64,000 nt of DNA from Sipunculus nudus (GCA_026874595.1 CM049310.1:866001-930000), one strand, 5' to 3'. Shown: positions 47,061 to 59,815, counted from the stretch's first letter. Numbers and translations: made by a program. Notes: generated by a model from the sequence alone, not told the origin.

Positions 47061-49285
47061 TTTACAGATGCTGAAAACACTTCTATGTCACAACAGATTG
47101 ATGTGAAAGCTTGATTTTATTGGCCAGGAAAACATGATGGCCATTTACAGATGCTGAAAACACTTCTATGTCACAACAGATTGATGTGAAAGCTTGATTT
47201 TATTGGCCAGGAAAACATGATGGCCATTTACAGATGCTGAAAACACTTCTATGTCACAACAGATTGATGTGAAAGCTTGATTTTATTGTCCAGGAAAACA
47301 TGATGGCCATTTACAGATGCTGAAAACACTTCTATATCACAACAGATTGATGTTAAAGCTTGATTTTATTGGCCAGGAAAACATGATGGCCATTTACAGA
47401 TGCTGAAAACACTTCTATGTCACAACAGATTGATGTGAAAGCTTGATTTTATTGGCAAGGAAAACATGATGGCCATTTACAGATGCTGAAAACACTTCTA
47501 TGTCACAACAGATTGATGTGAAAGCTTGATTTTATTGGCCAGGAAAACATGATGGCCATTTACAGATGCTGAAAACACTTCTATGTCACAACATATTGAT
47601 GTGAAAGCTTGATTTTATTGGCCAGGAAAACATGATGGCCATTTACAGATGCTGAAAACACTTCTATGTCACAACAGATTGATGTGAAAGCTTGATTTTA
47701 TTGGCCAGGAAAACATGATGGCCATTTACAAATGCTGAAAACACTTCTATGTCACAACATATTGATGTGAAAGCTTGATTTTATTGGCAAGGAAAACATG
47801 ATGGCCATTTACAGATGCTGAAAACACTTCTATGTCACAACAGATTGATGTTAAAGCTTGATTTTATTGGCTAGGAAAACATGATGGCCATTTACAGATG
47901 CTGAAAACACTTCTATGTCACAACAGATTGATGTGAAAGCTTGATTTTATTGGCAAGGAAAACATGATGGCCATTTACAGATGCTGAAAACACTTCTATG
48001 TCACAACAGATTGATGTGAAAGCTTGATTTTATTGGCCAGGAAAACATGATGGCCATTTACAGATGCTGAAAACACTTCTATGTCACAACATATTGATGT
48101 GAAAGCTTGATTTTATTGGCCAGGAAATCATGATGGCCATTTACAGATGCTGAAAACACTTCTATGTCACAACAGATTGATGTTAAAGCTTGATTTTATT
48201 GGCCAGGAAAACATGATGGCCATTTACAGATGCTGAAAACACTTCTATATCACAACAGATTGATGTTAAAGCTTGATTTTATTGGCCAGGAAAACATGAT
48301 GGCCATTTACAGATGCTGAAAACACTTCTATGTCACAACAGATTGATGTGAAAGCTTGATTTTATTGGCAAGGAAAACATGATGGCCATTTACAGATGCT
48401 GAAAACACTTCTATGTCACAACAGATTGATGTGAAAGCTTGATTTTATTGGCCAGGAAAACATGATGGCCATTTACAGATGCTGAAAACACTTCTATGTC
48501 ACAACATATTGATGTTAAAGCTTGATTTTATTGGCCAGAAAAACATGATGGCCATTTACAGATGCTGAAAACACTTCTATATCACAACAGATTGATGTGA
48601 AAGCTTGATTTTATTGGCAAGGAAAACATGATGGCCATTTACAGATGCTGAAAACACTTCTATGTCACAACAGATTGATGTGAAAGCTTGATTTTATTGG
48701 CCAGGAAAACATGATGGCCATTTACAGATGCTGAAAACACTTCTATGTCACAACATATTGATGTGAAAGCTTGATTTTATTGGCCAGGAAAACATGATGG
48801 CCATTTACAGATGCTGAAAACACTTCTATGTCACAACAGATTGATGTTAAAGCTTGATTTTATTGGCCAGGAAAACATGATGGCCATTTACAGATGCTGA
48901 AAACACTTCTATGTCACAACAGATTGATGTTAAAGCTTGATTTTATTGGCCAGGAAAACATGATGGCCATTTACAGATGCTGAAAACACTTCTATGTCAC
49001 AACAGATTGATGTGAAAGCTTGATTTTATTGGCCAGGAAAACATGATGGCCATTTACAGATGCTGAAAACACTTCTATGTCACAACATATTGATGTGAAA
49101 GCTTGATTTTAATGGCCATTTACAGATGCTGAAAACACTTCTATGTCACAACAGATTGATGTTAAAGCTTGATTTTATTGGCCAGGAAAACATGATGGCC
49201 ATTTACAGATGCTGAAAACACTTCTATGTCACAACAGATTGATATGAAAGCTTGATTTTATTGGACAGGAAACATGATGGCCATT
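47061..49285. repeat. 83-bp satellite array, 27 copies
   Basis: The unit runs TTTACAGATGCTGAAAACAC, TTCTATGTCACAACAGATTG, ATGTGAAAGCTTGATTTTAT, TGGCCAGGAAAACATGATGG CCA. Copies are very similar. Variant sites are TATGTC/TATATC, CAGATT/CATATT, GTGAAAG/GTTAAAG and GGCCAGG/GGCAAGG. Copy 25 has a 17-base deletion. The right edge is ATGGCCATTGAGGTG. Repeats this uniform indicate recent homogenisation. Each unit has a single HindIII site (AAGCTT). Confidence 0.98.
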
Positions 49286-49532
49286 GAGGTGAATCAGAAT
49301 AATTATCAGCTTTATTGATTTGATTATTAATAGTTTTACTTGTTCTGACAAGTAGTCTTTGTATAAAAGCCAACTGAAAATTATCAGCTTGACCAACCAA
49401 TGAACAAACTAATTAAATTACAGGTTGAATCAGGGATCAGTTGTTAAAGCAAAAATGTTTCTGTAAATGTGTACTGAGTCTTTAAGCAAGGTTGAAATGA
49501 ATACATTTAGGGTAATCTGTTGTATAAGTTTT

Positions 49533-49561
49533 AGCTCAGATGACTTTCTGTCATCTGAGCT
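49533..49561 (+). repeat. Perfect 12-bp-stem terminal hairpin of B2
   Basis: AGCTCAGATGAC, loop TTTCT, GTCATCTGAGCT. The loop differs from the ATA of B while the stem is kept, a sign that base pairing is what is conserved. Confidence 0.9.
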
Positions 49562-50563
49562 ATAGTAATCACTCTTTGTCCGTCTTTCTTCTGTCTTTCT
49601 GTCTGTCTGTCCATCCATCAGTTAACAGGGCACAAGTCATAACCACTGGACATAGAAACTTCTAACTAAAAACCCATGGAGGTCCATAAAAATCTCCTGG
49701 CACAACCAGAATTTTTTTTAATTTTTTTTTTCCATTTTGAAACCCTCATATGAAGCAGTGCAGATGATAACAGGACACAAACTGCAACCCTTAGACCTTG
49801 AAACTTTTACTAACTGTGCATTCAGGGAGGTCCCAAGCAAATCCCCTGGCAGTCGTCCATTAATAGGGCACAAATCTTAATTATTGGACCTGAAATCTTG
49901 TGAGTTGACATCCAGGGAGGTCCATGAAAAATCTCTTTGTAAATCTGAAATAAGTTCTCTGTTACCCATATCCTCAGAGCTCTGGGGCTCGAAAGAACCT
50001 ATTAGGATAATTAAAATTATGAAACAAAAGCTCCAGTATCTGAACAACTAAAGCATTGATCACCATGATTATTTGCATGCATATTCATCATGGTGTGTTT
50101 CATCAGTTCCTACTGAATGGTGGCGCCATCTGTACCTTTTCCAATTGTAACACATTTTTTTCCCTTTTGAGACCTTCAAATGAAGCAGTGCAGACGATAA
50201 CAGGACACAAACTGCAACCCTTAGACCTTGAAACTTCTAACCGTGCATTCAGGGAGGTCCCCAGCAAATCCCCTGGGGGTCGTGCGTTAGTAGGGCGCAA
50301 ATCATAATTATTGGACAAGGAATCTTGTGAGTTGACATCCAGGGAGGTCCATAAAAAATTTCCTTGTAAACCTGAAATTAGTTCTCTGTTACTCATATCT
50401 TCCAAGCTATGGGGCTTGGAAGAACCTATCAGAATAATTAAAAATTTGATACAAAAGCTCCAGTATCTGAACAACTAATGCATAGATCACCATGATTATT
50501 TGCATGCATATTCATCATAGAGTGTTTCATCAGTTCCTACTGAATGGTGGCGCCATCTTTACT
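49533..50563 (+). mobile_element. B2 element, 5' part, cut by C
   Basis: It has a perfect 5' hairpin and then the GTCCGTC leader. About two and a half modules follow, with GGACACAAACTGCAACCCTT and GTTGACATCCAGGGAGGTCC, each ending in CTGAATGGTGGCGCCATCT. The last module stops at the C element starting at 50564. The remainder of B2 is not found on the other side. Confidence 0.75.
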
Positions 50564-53500
50564 TTTTAGCGAACCTGTGAGCTTATGCGATGGTGCGTCG
50601 ATTGGCGTCCTTTGTCCGTCATCTGTCGTATGTACGTTAACCCATACTATCTTGAAAATGGCAAGAGTTAGCAACACAAAATTTTATGAAAAAAATTAGT
50701 CATCTAAAAAACTCTATCAGATTTTGCTTTTTTTTTGGCTAACTGCATTTTCTTAGATTTTATAGGGAAAAGCTAAAAAAGGCTTTAAAAATCTTTTTCT
50801 CCAAAACTGTTCAGCCAAATTGTCCAATATTTCACAGAAATGATTCCTGGAACAATCTCTCTCAGTTTTTTTTTTTAATGGTTTAAGTTCAGAGATTTTT
50901 GGCCGAATTACAGGAAGTTGAAGTTAGTCATCTGAAAAGCATACTAAAATTACAGTCTCAGAAATGGCTGGAGCTATCATCACCAAATTTTATGCCAGTG
51001 TTGTTCACATAAGTCATATCTGAAATTCAGGTATTAGTGGCGCCACCAGCACGGCCTTTTTTGTACGGGGGTCATCAGTGCCTGTATCATATGATGGCTA
51101 CAAAAAATTTCTTCTCTGAAACTATAGGGCATAATTGTTTAATATCGCATAGAAATGATCCCAGGGTAGTGCTTTCTGAAGTTTGTTCAAATGGTGTCAG
51201 TTCAGTGAATTTAGCTGAGTTATGGGAAGCTGAATTTAGTCATATGCCATAACAGCCCATTTTAGCTCAGTGGCTACAAAGATCTTCTCAAAAACCACTG
51301 GGCCAAATTTTAAAATCTCGCGCATTAATTATTCTTAGATGTTGATAATTCAAGTTTGTTCAAATGGTTTTGGTTCAGTGATATTTGGCTGAGATATAGG
51401 AAGCTTAACTTAGCCATTTTGCTGTATTTTCCCCATATGAGTTGTAACCTCCAAAACGTTTTTGAATGATTCCACTGAGGCCAATTTGTTTAATATTTTA
51501 CAAGAATAATCCCCTGAATAATTTATATAATAATTGTCTTTTATGGTTCCAAAGAATGCATTTTTGATGAATTATAAAGATTGAATTGATTCATTTTACC
51601 ATATATGTTAGCTGTGTGAAGCAGATACATCTAGCCTGGCACCAGTTTATCAGCATCCCTTACATCATGCCTCTAGACATTTAGATTTCAGGTAATGTAT
51701 AGTTAATATTGACAAGAATGTTTTTTAAAAGCTTTTAAAAAATGTAGATTTATGATTTTAGATAATCCTCATGCCAGGCAGTGTTTACAATCACAGGTAT
51801 ACAGCTCTCTGTGGGTATATAAAGATGGCTGTACATGGATTATAAATAATTGGTATCCATACTCAACTTAATTCAAGAATTTGCCATCAGTGAAATTGTA
51901 TCTGTATTATAATTTTGCATAATCATGAAATTTAATGCAAAAAAATAGCCATCTGAAAAACTCTGCATTTTCATAGATTTTATAGAGAAAAAGCTAAAAA
52001 AAACTTTAAAAATCTTCTCCTCTGAAACAGTCCAGCCAAATTGTTCAATATTTCATAGAAATAATCTTTTATACCATCTCTCTCAAGTTTGATCGAATGG
52101 TTCAAGTTTGCTGAATTTTGGCCGAGTTACAGGAAGTTGGACTTAGTCATCTGTCAAAAAAAGCATACTAAAATGACAGTCTCAGAAACTGCCGGAGCTA
52201 TCATCACCAAATTTTTTGCCAGTTTTGGTCACATGAGTCATATATGAAATTCAGGTATTGGTGGCGCCACCTACATTGACCTTTTTTGACCTGGGGTCAT
52301 TGGTCATCTGTAAATTAACTTAATTTTTCAGGAATAGCAGGACCTACCATTCCCAGATTTTATGCAATAATCTGTCACATATCAAATGTTGTGGGATTCA
52401 GCTTATTTTTTTGCTATCTACGTTTACTTAGATTTTATAGGGAAAAAGCTAAAAAACCTTTAAAAGTCTTCTTCTTTTAAACGGTCCAGCCAAATTGTTC
52501 AATATTTTACAGAAATGATCCCAGAGGCAAGCCCTCTCAAGTTTGTTCAAATGGTTTGCATTTGATGAATTTAAGTTACATGTGTTACACAAATTTGAAC
52601 AGTCATTTGGCCAAGTAAGCATACTGACATAGTAGTCTCAGAAATGACAGAAGCTAGCATTACCAAGTATTATGCAAATGTTGGTCACATGACTCATATT
52701 TTAATTGCAGATTTTGTGGTGCCACCTACATTGACCTGCTTTTTATGGTAAAAAAACTCATAATTTAAGCCTCTTTCAGCTTAAAATGTTTATGATGAAA
52801 CTTTCAAATTGAATCGTTCAATCTTTCAAAAGAATTATCCCAGGACATGGTTCTTTCAATCATATCAGAAAAGCTAAAGTTGGTCTAATGACCATTATTA
52901 TGTCCATTTCCAACTTAGGACTGCAGAACTGTTCTTCTTCAAAAATTATTCTTAGGTGGCCTTTGTTCAAGTTGACTTGAATGATTTTTGGCAGAATTAT
53001 TGGACCTCTAACAGTGAAAGAACTGCATCTTTTATTATTCTAGATATTTTGATAAAAAGTTTATGAATATGTCAGCTTGAAAAAAAAGCATTTTAGCCAA
53101 AGGCTTTCAGTTTGTGTAAACAGATTTACCAACAGGCCAAGATTGTGTCTGTATCTTTAAATAGGTTGAGAAACTGCCAACTGTTTCAGATTTGGCAACA
53201 GATCAGAAGTTCATTCAGTGCAGCCTGATATAGGTCAAGAGTTCAATCGGTGCAGCCAAGCACAAAGCATGTGATCACCTCATGGGTGACATGAGAACAC
53301 CTCATGGGCACCATGTGATCATCTCATGGGTGTCATGCCCCTTAGGGCTGCATGTGGAGCCAATCTGTTAGCTTATGCAATGGTGTGGCTACTATTTCAT
53401 ATTTTTTGGCAACAGGCCAAAGGTCAGTCTGGATCTGTTTATAGCTTTGGCAGACTGCCAACTGTATCAGATAAGGCAACAGTTCAAGAGTTCACTCAGT

Positions 53501-54479
53501 GCAGCCAGGTATGATCAGGAGTTCACTCAGTGCAGTAGCTGCATTCTATTTATAGCGTTGGCAGACTGCCCACTACATCAGAATCGGCACCAAAGTTCAG
53601 CCTGGATCTGTTTATAGCTTTTGCAGACTGCCAACTGTGTCAGATAAGGCAACAGGTCAAGAGTTCACTCAGTGCAGCCAGGTATAGGTCAGAAGTTCAC
53701 TCAGTGCAGTAGCTGCATTCTATTTATAGTGTTTGCAGACTGCCCACCGCATCAGAATCGGCACCAAAGTTCAGCCTGGATCTATTTATAGCTTTGGCAC
53801 TCAATGCAGCCAGGTACAGGTCAAAAGTTCACTCAGTCTAGCCAGGTCATGAGTTCTTTCAGTGCAGTAGCCGTAGCCAGCAAATTTGTCACATTCACTT
53901 GGGGCAACTGCCTTTCTCACCTAAGCCTGGTCAGCCCCATGCATCAGACTCAAGGTAAGTTTCATGTATTGGCCTGATATTTTGACCTGGCTATGTGTCT
54001 TTGATGGCTTTCTCGTTCACAAGACAGGTGTCGCCACCTACAATGACTTTTGCACAGTGTATGTGCCTGCTTATTTCTACAGAGGAATTTGATATATCAG
54101 CCTGAATATGGGCATATTTATACATATCAAATAGCTTTGTCGTATACAAGACTGGTGATGCCACCTACAATAATTTTTGCTCAATGTGTGTCCCTGCTTA
54201 TTTCTCAGGAGGGGTTTGATATATCAGTCTGAAATTGGGCATATGTATGTATCTCTGATAGCTTCCTTTTATACAAGACTGGTGGTGCCAGCTACAATCA
54301 TGTTTGTGTTGTGTGCACCCATGCCAGTATTTCAGCAGTGATGTTTGTGTAATTGTTTCTTTTTCAAAATGTTTAGTACTTGCATTGTTCATATACATGA
54401 GAAGTAATGGTCCAGCATTGAAGCATTATACCTGGTGTATTTCCCAATGCACAGGTTTATATTAGGCTTGTAGGCCTTG
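50564..54479 (+). mobile_element. Family C Helentron-like element without nested A
   Basis: About 3.9 kb from TTTTTAGCGAACCTGTGAGC to GCACAGGTTTATATTAGGCT TGTAGGCCTTG before TTT. It is more diverged from the two nested copies than they are from each other. Its 53160-53900 part holds repeats of GTTCACTCAGTGCAG, GCATTCTATTTATAG and GGCAGACTGCC. The place where the other two copies carry A is here an unoccupied junction, GCTACAATCATGTTTGTGTT (about 54291). Confidence 0.85.
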
Positions 54480-54821
54480 TTTGTTTGTTTGAATGATTTA
54501 TTGACACAATACATAGTAAGTACATTCATGTGGTATTCTACCTAAGCACATATATAAATATAAACATGTATCAATAGATTGAGTGCAAGCTACTTAAAGC
54601 TTATGAAGCTCGCTCCTGAATTCTAAAGTGATAATTTTCTGATGCATGGCAGGGGGGTGTGATGTTAACATATTGATGACTGATGTATCATGGAAGATGT
54701 GGATAGCATAATGACTATGTTTTTAGTTGTGATTTGGAAAGTGTAAGGTGCCAGTTGAGAGGAGAGAGAGAGTTTTGGTGGGTGTGGGATGAGTTTGTCA
54801 AAATCATCAAATTATTTTATG

Positions 54822-55377
54822 TTAGAATCTGTTTGAGTTTTCAATAAAGTTTGCTACCGATTTGAATATTTCCTTGTTTGATTTGTCATCTATTTTTGGG
54901 TCGCCAAAAAGTAGAACTTTTAATGGGGTATCCCTAGGTAAGTATGTTTTCCTAGTGGAGTTATAGAGGTGGCATTGCAGTAGGTAGTGGTTGGGATCTT
55001 CTGATGGGTGGCCACATTGACATTTTTTGGTGTCGCTAATATGTCTTGTGTACATGTGATAATTTAGGTCACTACATTTTATTCTCATGCGTGCATGGAT
55101 TATTTGTGATTTTCTGGTTCCTGAGTTGTAGTACCTAGGTGTTTTAGTTCTCAGAGCTGATTTTTTCAATTGATAGTTTAATGAAGCACTTGTTAAGCAA
55201 GCTTTCTTATCAAGATCCATTTGGTTCCATAATCTGATTGATTTTGGGAGAAAAGAGTTGAAATATAAATCAGTTCTTGCTTGTATTAGAGTTAGGTTGT
55301 GTATTACAAATCTGGTTTCGTATATGTTACTATGTGGAGGTGGAAGAAGAATGCGTAGATACTGCAGACTTTCGTGT
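54822..55377 (-). pseudogene. LINE ORF2 C-terminal end, out of frame with the transcriptase
   Basis: After the stop at about 55383, the family sequence resumes in another frame with LRILLPPPHSNIYETR, YFNSFLPKSIRLWNQMD and CQCGHPSEDPNHYLLQCHLY. The CxC..H..C motif is the probable nucleic-acid-binding segment seen at the ends of such ORF2 proteins. The same order is seen at 12303-12960. Confidence 0.85.
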
Positions 55378-55384
55378 TAATCAT

Positions 55385-56620
55385 TTAATGTAGAAGGAGG
55401 ATTTGTTTGTTTACTCTTCTCTTTTGGAGAGTTTCCCATCCTGATTCAAGATATAAGAGTTCATGTGATGTTCCTTTTACCCCTCCCATTACAATTCTTG
55501 CCGCTATCAGTGTCAGGTCTTGTTCCTGGGTACAGTTGCTCCATAAGATGTTTCCATATTCTAAAAGGGGTCTGATATATGAGAAATATATATTTTGTAA
55601 GGTTGTTCTGTCTAGGAGATATTTTAACTTGCTTAAGATTAGAAGTTTGTTCATTGCTTTTGCTGCAATGTAGTTTATGTGTTCTTGCCACTTGCAATTA
55701 TGGCTAAGGATGATTCCTGAATGTTTGTGCATTTTGAGTCTAGTTATTTTAGTTTTATTTAGGTATAAGTCAGGGAGGTTTACAGGTGCTGTTTTCCTTG
55801 AAAAGAGTACCGATTTAGTTTTTCCTGCATTTAAAGTGATTATCCACTTCCTTGACCACTGGTAAATCTTTTCAGGGTCAGCATTTAGTATCTGGGCTGC
55901 TCTGATGGGATCTTCTATGGCTAGGTATAACATTGTATCATCTGCAAAGAGACTTATATTACTTGTGAGTTTTTCTCCTATGTCATCGATAAAGACTAAG
56001 AAGAGTAGGGGTCCTAGGATTGATCCTTGTGGTACCCCTGACTGTAGGAATTTCCATTCTGAGGGCGCATTTTCTATAATAACTCGTTGTTGTCTATTTG
56101 TTAAATAGTTGTATAACCATCTGTGCAGTTTACCTGTTATTCCTGCTGAGAGTAGCTTACTGAGAAGGCCATCTGTCCAGACTTTATCAAAAGCCTTACT
56201 TATATCTAGAAAGATTCCTATTCCTTCTTTTCCATTGTCTAAATCATAGGTGATAGTATTGTACAAGTCTGTTAATTGATACACTGCAGAGTCTCTAGGT
56301 AAAAATCCTGATTGGTATGCTGATATAATTCTGTTTTCTTTAATGAAGTTAAGCATTCTGGCAAATATAATTTTCTCTATTATTTTATATATACAGCTTG
56401 TTAGTGATATGGGTCTGTAGTTTACTGGTTGTTTAGGATCACCACTTTTAAAGATAGGTGTGATATTTGCCTTTTTCCATAGGGTAGGTAGTTTTCCTGT
56501 GTTAAAGGAAAGTTCAGCGATTTTTTGAATAGGGTATGATAATTCCTTATAACATGTCTTTAGAATGAAGGGATGTATATCATCTGTCCTCTTAGATTTA
56601 CTTGTATCTAGGGATTTCAT
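55385..56620 (-). CDS. LINE reverse transcriptase domain, open over 411 codons
   Basis: It copies the element's RNA at the nicked target site. Motifs in order: NYRPISLTSCIYKIIEKI (about residues 67-84, motifs 1/2), FLDISKAFDKVW (137-148, motif A with catalytic Asp), SGVPQGSILGPLLFLVFIDD (194-213, motif B), SLFADDTMLY (223-232, motif C with the Asp pair), LNAGKTKSVLF (motif D/E area) and a thumb-like ARIVMGGVKGTSH near the end. All catalytic aspartates are present. The first Met is not a true start: the protein continues upstream through the linker. The frame ends in a stop where the family continues, so this is a fragment of a longer ORF2. Confidence 0.92.
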   Translation of the reverse strand: MKSLDTSKSKRTDDIHPFILKTCYKELSYPIQKIAELSFNTGKLPTLWKKANITPIFKSGDPKQPVNYRPISLTSCIYKIIEKIIFARMLNFIKENRIISAYQSGFLPRDSAVYQLTDLYNTITYDLDNGKEGIGIFLDISKAFDKVWTDGLLSKLLSAGITGKLHRWLYNYLTNRQQRVIIENAPSEWKFLQSGVPQGSILGPLLFLVFIDDIGEKLTSNISLFADDTMLYLAIEDPIRAAQILNADPEKIYQWSRKWIITLNAGKTKSVLFSRKTAPVNLPDLYLNKTKITRLKMHKHSGIILSHNCKWQEHINYIAAKAMNKLLILSKLKYLLDRTTLQNIYFSYIRPLLEYGNILWSNCTQEQDLTLIAARIVMGGVKGTSHELLYLESGWETLQKRRVNKQILLLH

Positions 56621-57084
56621 AATTGATTCAATATCATATATTTCGAATTGTACTTCTTCTAATTTTTTATTTGTTTTTCTTGGTGTTAAGGGAACATAGT
56701 TGCTATTGTGGTTTAGTATTGTTTGTTGTATAAATTGGTTGTTTAACAGCTCTGCTTTTTCTTTGGTGTAACATACAATTCATTTCCTTTGTCCAGTGGT
56801 GGTAGTGTCTTATGTGTTGTTCCTTTCACAAGGCCATCTATGGTTTCCCATCAGTATATCTTGTAATGAAGATTTTCCTTCAGATCATTTGCTAGTTTTA
56901 AAGGATATTTACATTTGGCTTTTCTGACCTCAGCATTAAATTAATTACGTGTATTTTTGTTTAATTCCCAATCATTTGTATTTTTGGTTCTCATTGCTTT
57001 GGATCTGATTCTTAAGCACTTGCGCTTTATTAATTTTAGTTCATGAGTGAACCATTCTTTATTGGTAGTTATGTTTTTAACTGT

Positions 57085-58994
57085 TTTTAGCTCAGCTGAC
57101 TATAAGTCAACTGAGCTATAGTCGTGGTCCTATGTCCGTCGGCCGGCCGTTAACAGGGCATGTTTTGAAACCGTTGGACCTATGAATCTAAAATTTTACA
57201 TACAGTTAGATATCCCCAAAATCTCCTACCATACCAAAAAATTTGGTCACTAGGACTTCATTCCTTCGAAATATTAAGGAAAAACCTCCATTTTTCATAA
57301 AAAAAAGCCATTGTTACACTTCAAGGCTGCCTAATATCGAAACCACTGGTCTGTTTTTGATTATATTTAGTGTTCATGTTCTTCCATACATTTTCTGTTA
57401 ACATACCAAAAATTAGGTCAGTATTGATTATTGTTTTGAAGTAATAGGTCCAAATATAATGCAATTTTTAAAAAATCAGGAAATATATTTACTCACTTAA
57501 CATGAGAATTGCTGAAGCTGGAGACTTTTTTCAGGGATATAACTTTATTAAATCAAGATTCAATTGTTAACTGAAAATTAGATCTGAATTTTGCACATTT
57601 TTTAAGTTATTAGCATAAATAAAAAATCAATACCTTAAATTTTGACCAACTTTGGCTATGGCACGTTTTTCCCCTGTAAGCACTGTTGATTTAATTTTCA
57701 CAGCATATATACATAGTCATAAGGATTTAATCTTTTAAAATCTGAAATTTCAAGGGAATTGATTGAAAAGAGAAGCTTTTATTCAAGTTTCCATACACCA
57801 TGTCAAGTGTTGTTTACATCAGGCCCACCTAGTAGTACAGCCTTCACTTGTATTATGTAACCCTCTCCATGCTGCTTGCCTTGGCTCAGATGGCCACTAC
57901 TAGCAGGCTTCCCCTCTGCCCTCCACCCCCCCCCCCCCCCCCCCCCCGCTCCCCCAGCTGGAGTATAAACTAGATGAATGTTATAATTTTCTATATTTGA
58001 TTCATTCTTATTCCATGCTGTGCTACATTTTAGATTTTGTATTGTTCCACCAGGGTTACAATGATTAAAGTGGACATTTAATTGTGTCCACAAAATGGTG
58101 TATTGCTATATGAAAGTGTGGATGTTCATCAGATAAGCAATTCTTTACTTCAGAAGTGTAAAAATTTCACCAGGTGTGAAATTGACTATTAATTCCATTA
58201 AAAAATTATAGCTGAGATAGTAATTAGCACAATGATGATGTTTGTCCCTCATTCAACTAACAGTGTGTATACTTTATTTGAAAATATGGTTTTATTTTAT
58301 CAGATTTACTGAATCTTTTATTTCGGTGAATAAAATTAAGCATGTACTGAAAGCTCCAATGTACAAAACTTTTCAATAGTGATTCAAGGAATAATCTTGA
58401 AGATGCCATGTTGTGGCATTATTTTCTTTTAAATTTACTTTAAACCTTTGTGATTTAAAAATAATAAAATATATGTGTATGCATAATATGACCTGATATG
58501 AGCTACACTCTGGATAAATAAATAATGATTGCAACTTAGAATTTTGATATTTTAACTCATATTTTCAGATTTTTTTATTACAAATTTATAAAACTTGTAA
58601 ATAAATAAAAAATGAATCTGATAAATACTGTTAATTGAAAAAGTGGATATGCTAAAAAAATAGGCTTAAATATAAACTTAAATGCATTATTCCCTTGAAA
58701 GCTAAATAAAGGTATTAGTCCATTCTGTCCACTTGCCTGTCCATCTGTAAATTTTTCATATGCATCACAGTATCTCAATAAGTTTACTGTTTTTCTTCAT
58801 GACAGTCTTGTCAGAGTATTAGTTTTGCAATCATATATTTAAAACTTTGCTATAACCAAGTAAGAGGGCCCCTTTCCTCTTAGCTTCTCATATGCTTGTA
58901 TAAATGAAAAACATTACAATAGAATATTTTGCATATTTTGCATTTGCAAAAATTTCAAACTTCAGCTGAGCGCCGTGACTCATGGGTCCCTTGT
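57085..58994 (+). mobile_element. B-family element inserted into the LINE at a TT
   Basis: Complete, about 1.91 kb. It has the 5' hairpin AGCTCAG-TGACT-ATA-AGTCA-CTGAGCT with one change, a C20-plus tract at 57927-57948, and the 3' end TTCAGCTGAGCGCCGTGACT CATGGGTCCCTTG. The LINE coding sequence is continuous across it: on the minus strand the flanks join as CCAGTAACAGTTAAAAAC, in frame (PVTVKN), with one TT at the junction and no duplication. This fits insertion between two T residues. Confidence 0.92.
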
Positions 58995-59060
58995 TACTGG
59001 GATGCATTGTTCTGATATACAGAGGGCTGTTGACGTAAATTTTTCGTAAACTGTGTCAAT

Positions 59061-59815
59061 TTATTCTTTTTTGTCCACAATATTATCCCAGTTAATTTTC
59101 TGGAGCATGTCTTTCATTTTAATATAGTTTCCTTCTTTATATTTCCAAACTCTAAAGGAATGGAGTGCTTTGACAGGTTTATTCCAATATAGTTTCATGT
59201 ATACTGCATTATAGTCGCTGTAGTGTTTGGGGAATGTACCACATTGTGAAATTTGATCATTAAAATTGATTATTATTACATCTAGTAGTGTTTTACTTTT
59301 ATCACTTATCCTTGTTGGTTCCTTGACATGTTGGATTAGGCCAAGTTCTAGTAATATGACTTTCAGTTTTTGCTTAGGATTTTCAATTAGTAAATCACTG
59401 TGTAGGTCCCCTAGTATGATATGGTTCATTATCGGTATTGAGTTAAGATCAAAGAAGTAGTCCTTTAACGTCTCCCAACTTTCAATGTTTTCATTCGGGG
59501 GTTTGTAGACAGTTGTACATTATATTTTTTTGGGTTGATTCAGGATTTTGATACTGAAACTATCAATTTTATCATTTTCAAGGTCATGTTTTCTTTTAAA
59601 TGGCAGATTATTTTTTTCATATACTGCAATGCCATCTCCATATCTATTTCTGTCCCTTCATATCGGTTCTTGGAAATCCGGTATTAGTAAATCATCATTT
59701 GGAAGGGTGTGATCGAGATGTGTTTCTGTGAAACAAATTACGTCAAATTTTTCAATTTCTATTATGATATCATCTATTTTGTTGATTAGACTGTTTATGT
59801 TTATATGGTAGGCCT
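59061..59815 (-). pseudogene. LINE apurinic-type endonuclease, frameshifted
   Basis: It would nick target DNA. Across frames, the minus strand gives HININSLINKIDD and FDVICFTETHLD (59780-59690, TETHLD holding the catalytic Glu), then YGDGIAVYEKNNLPFKRK (about 59640), VYKPPNENIESWETL (about 59500), HIILGDLHSDLL (about 59420; GDLHSD for the usual GDFN.D), LLDVIIIN and HYSDYNAVYMKL (about 59200; SDY replaces SDH). At least two frame changes break it. The N-terminus is lost at the junction with B sequence. Confidence 0.82.

Noticed and set aside
47061-49285. Possible CRISPR-like array
   Set aside because: The whole 83-bp unit repeats without unique spacers, and the context is eukaryotic. It is a satellite.
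50103-50474. 123-residue frame similar to frames at 38751-39047, 41350-41544 and 42028-42222
   Set aside because: All are minus-strand readings of B2 modules, and each is broken at different places.
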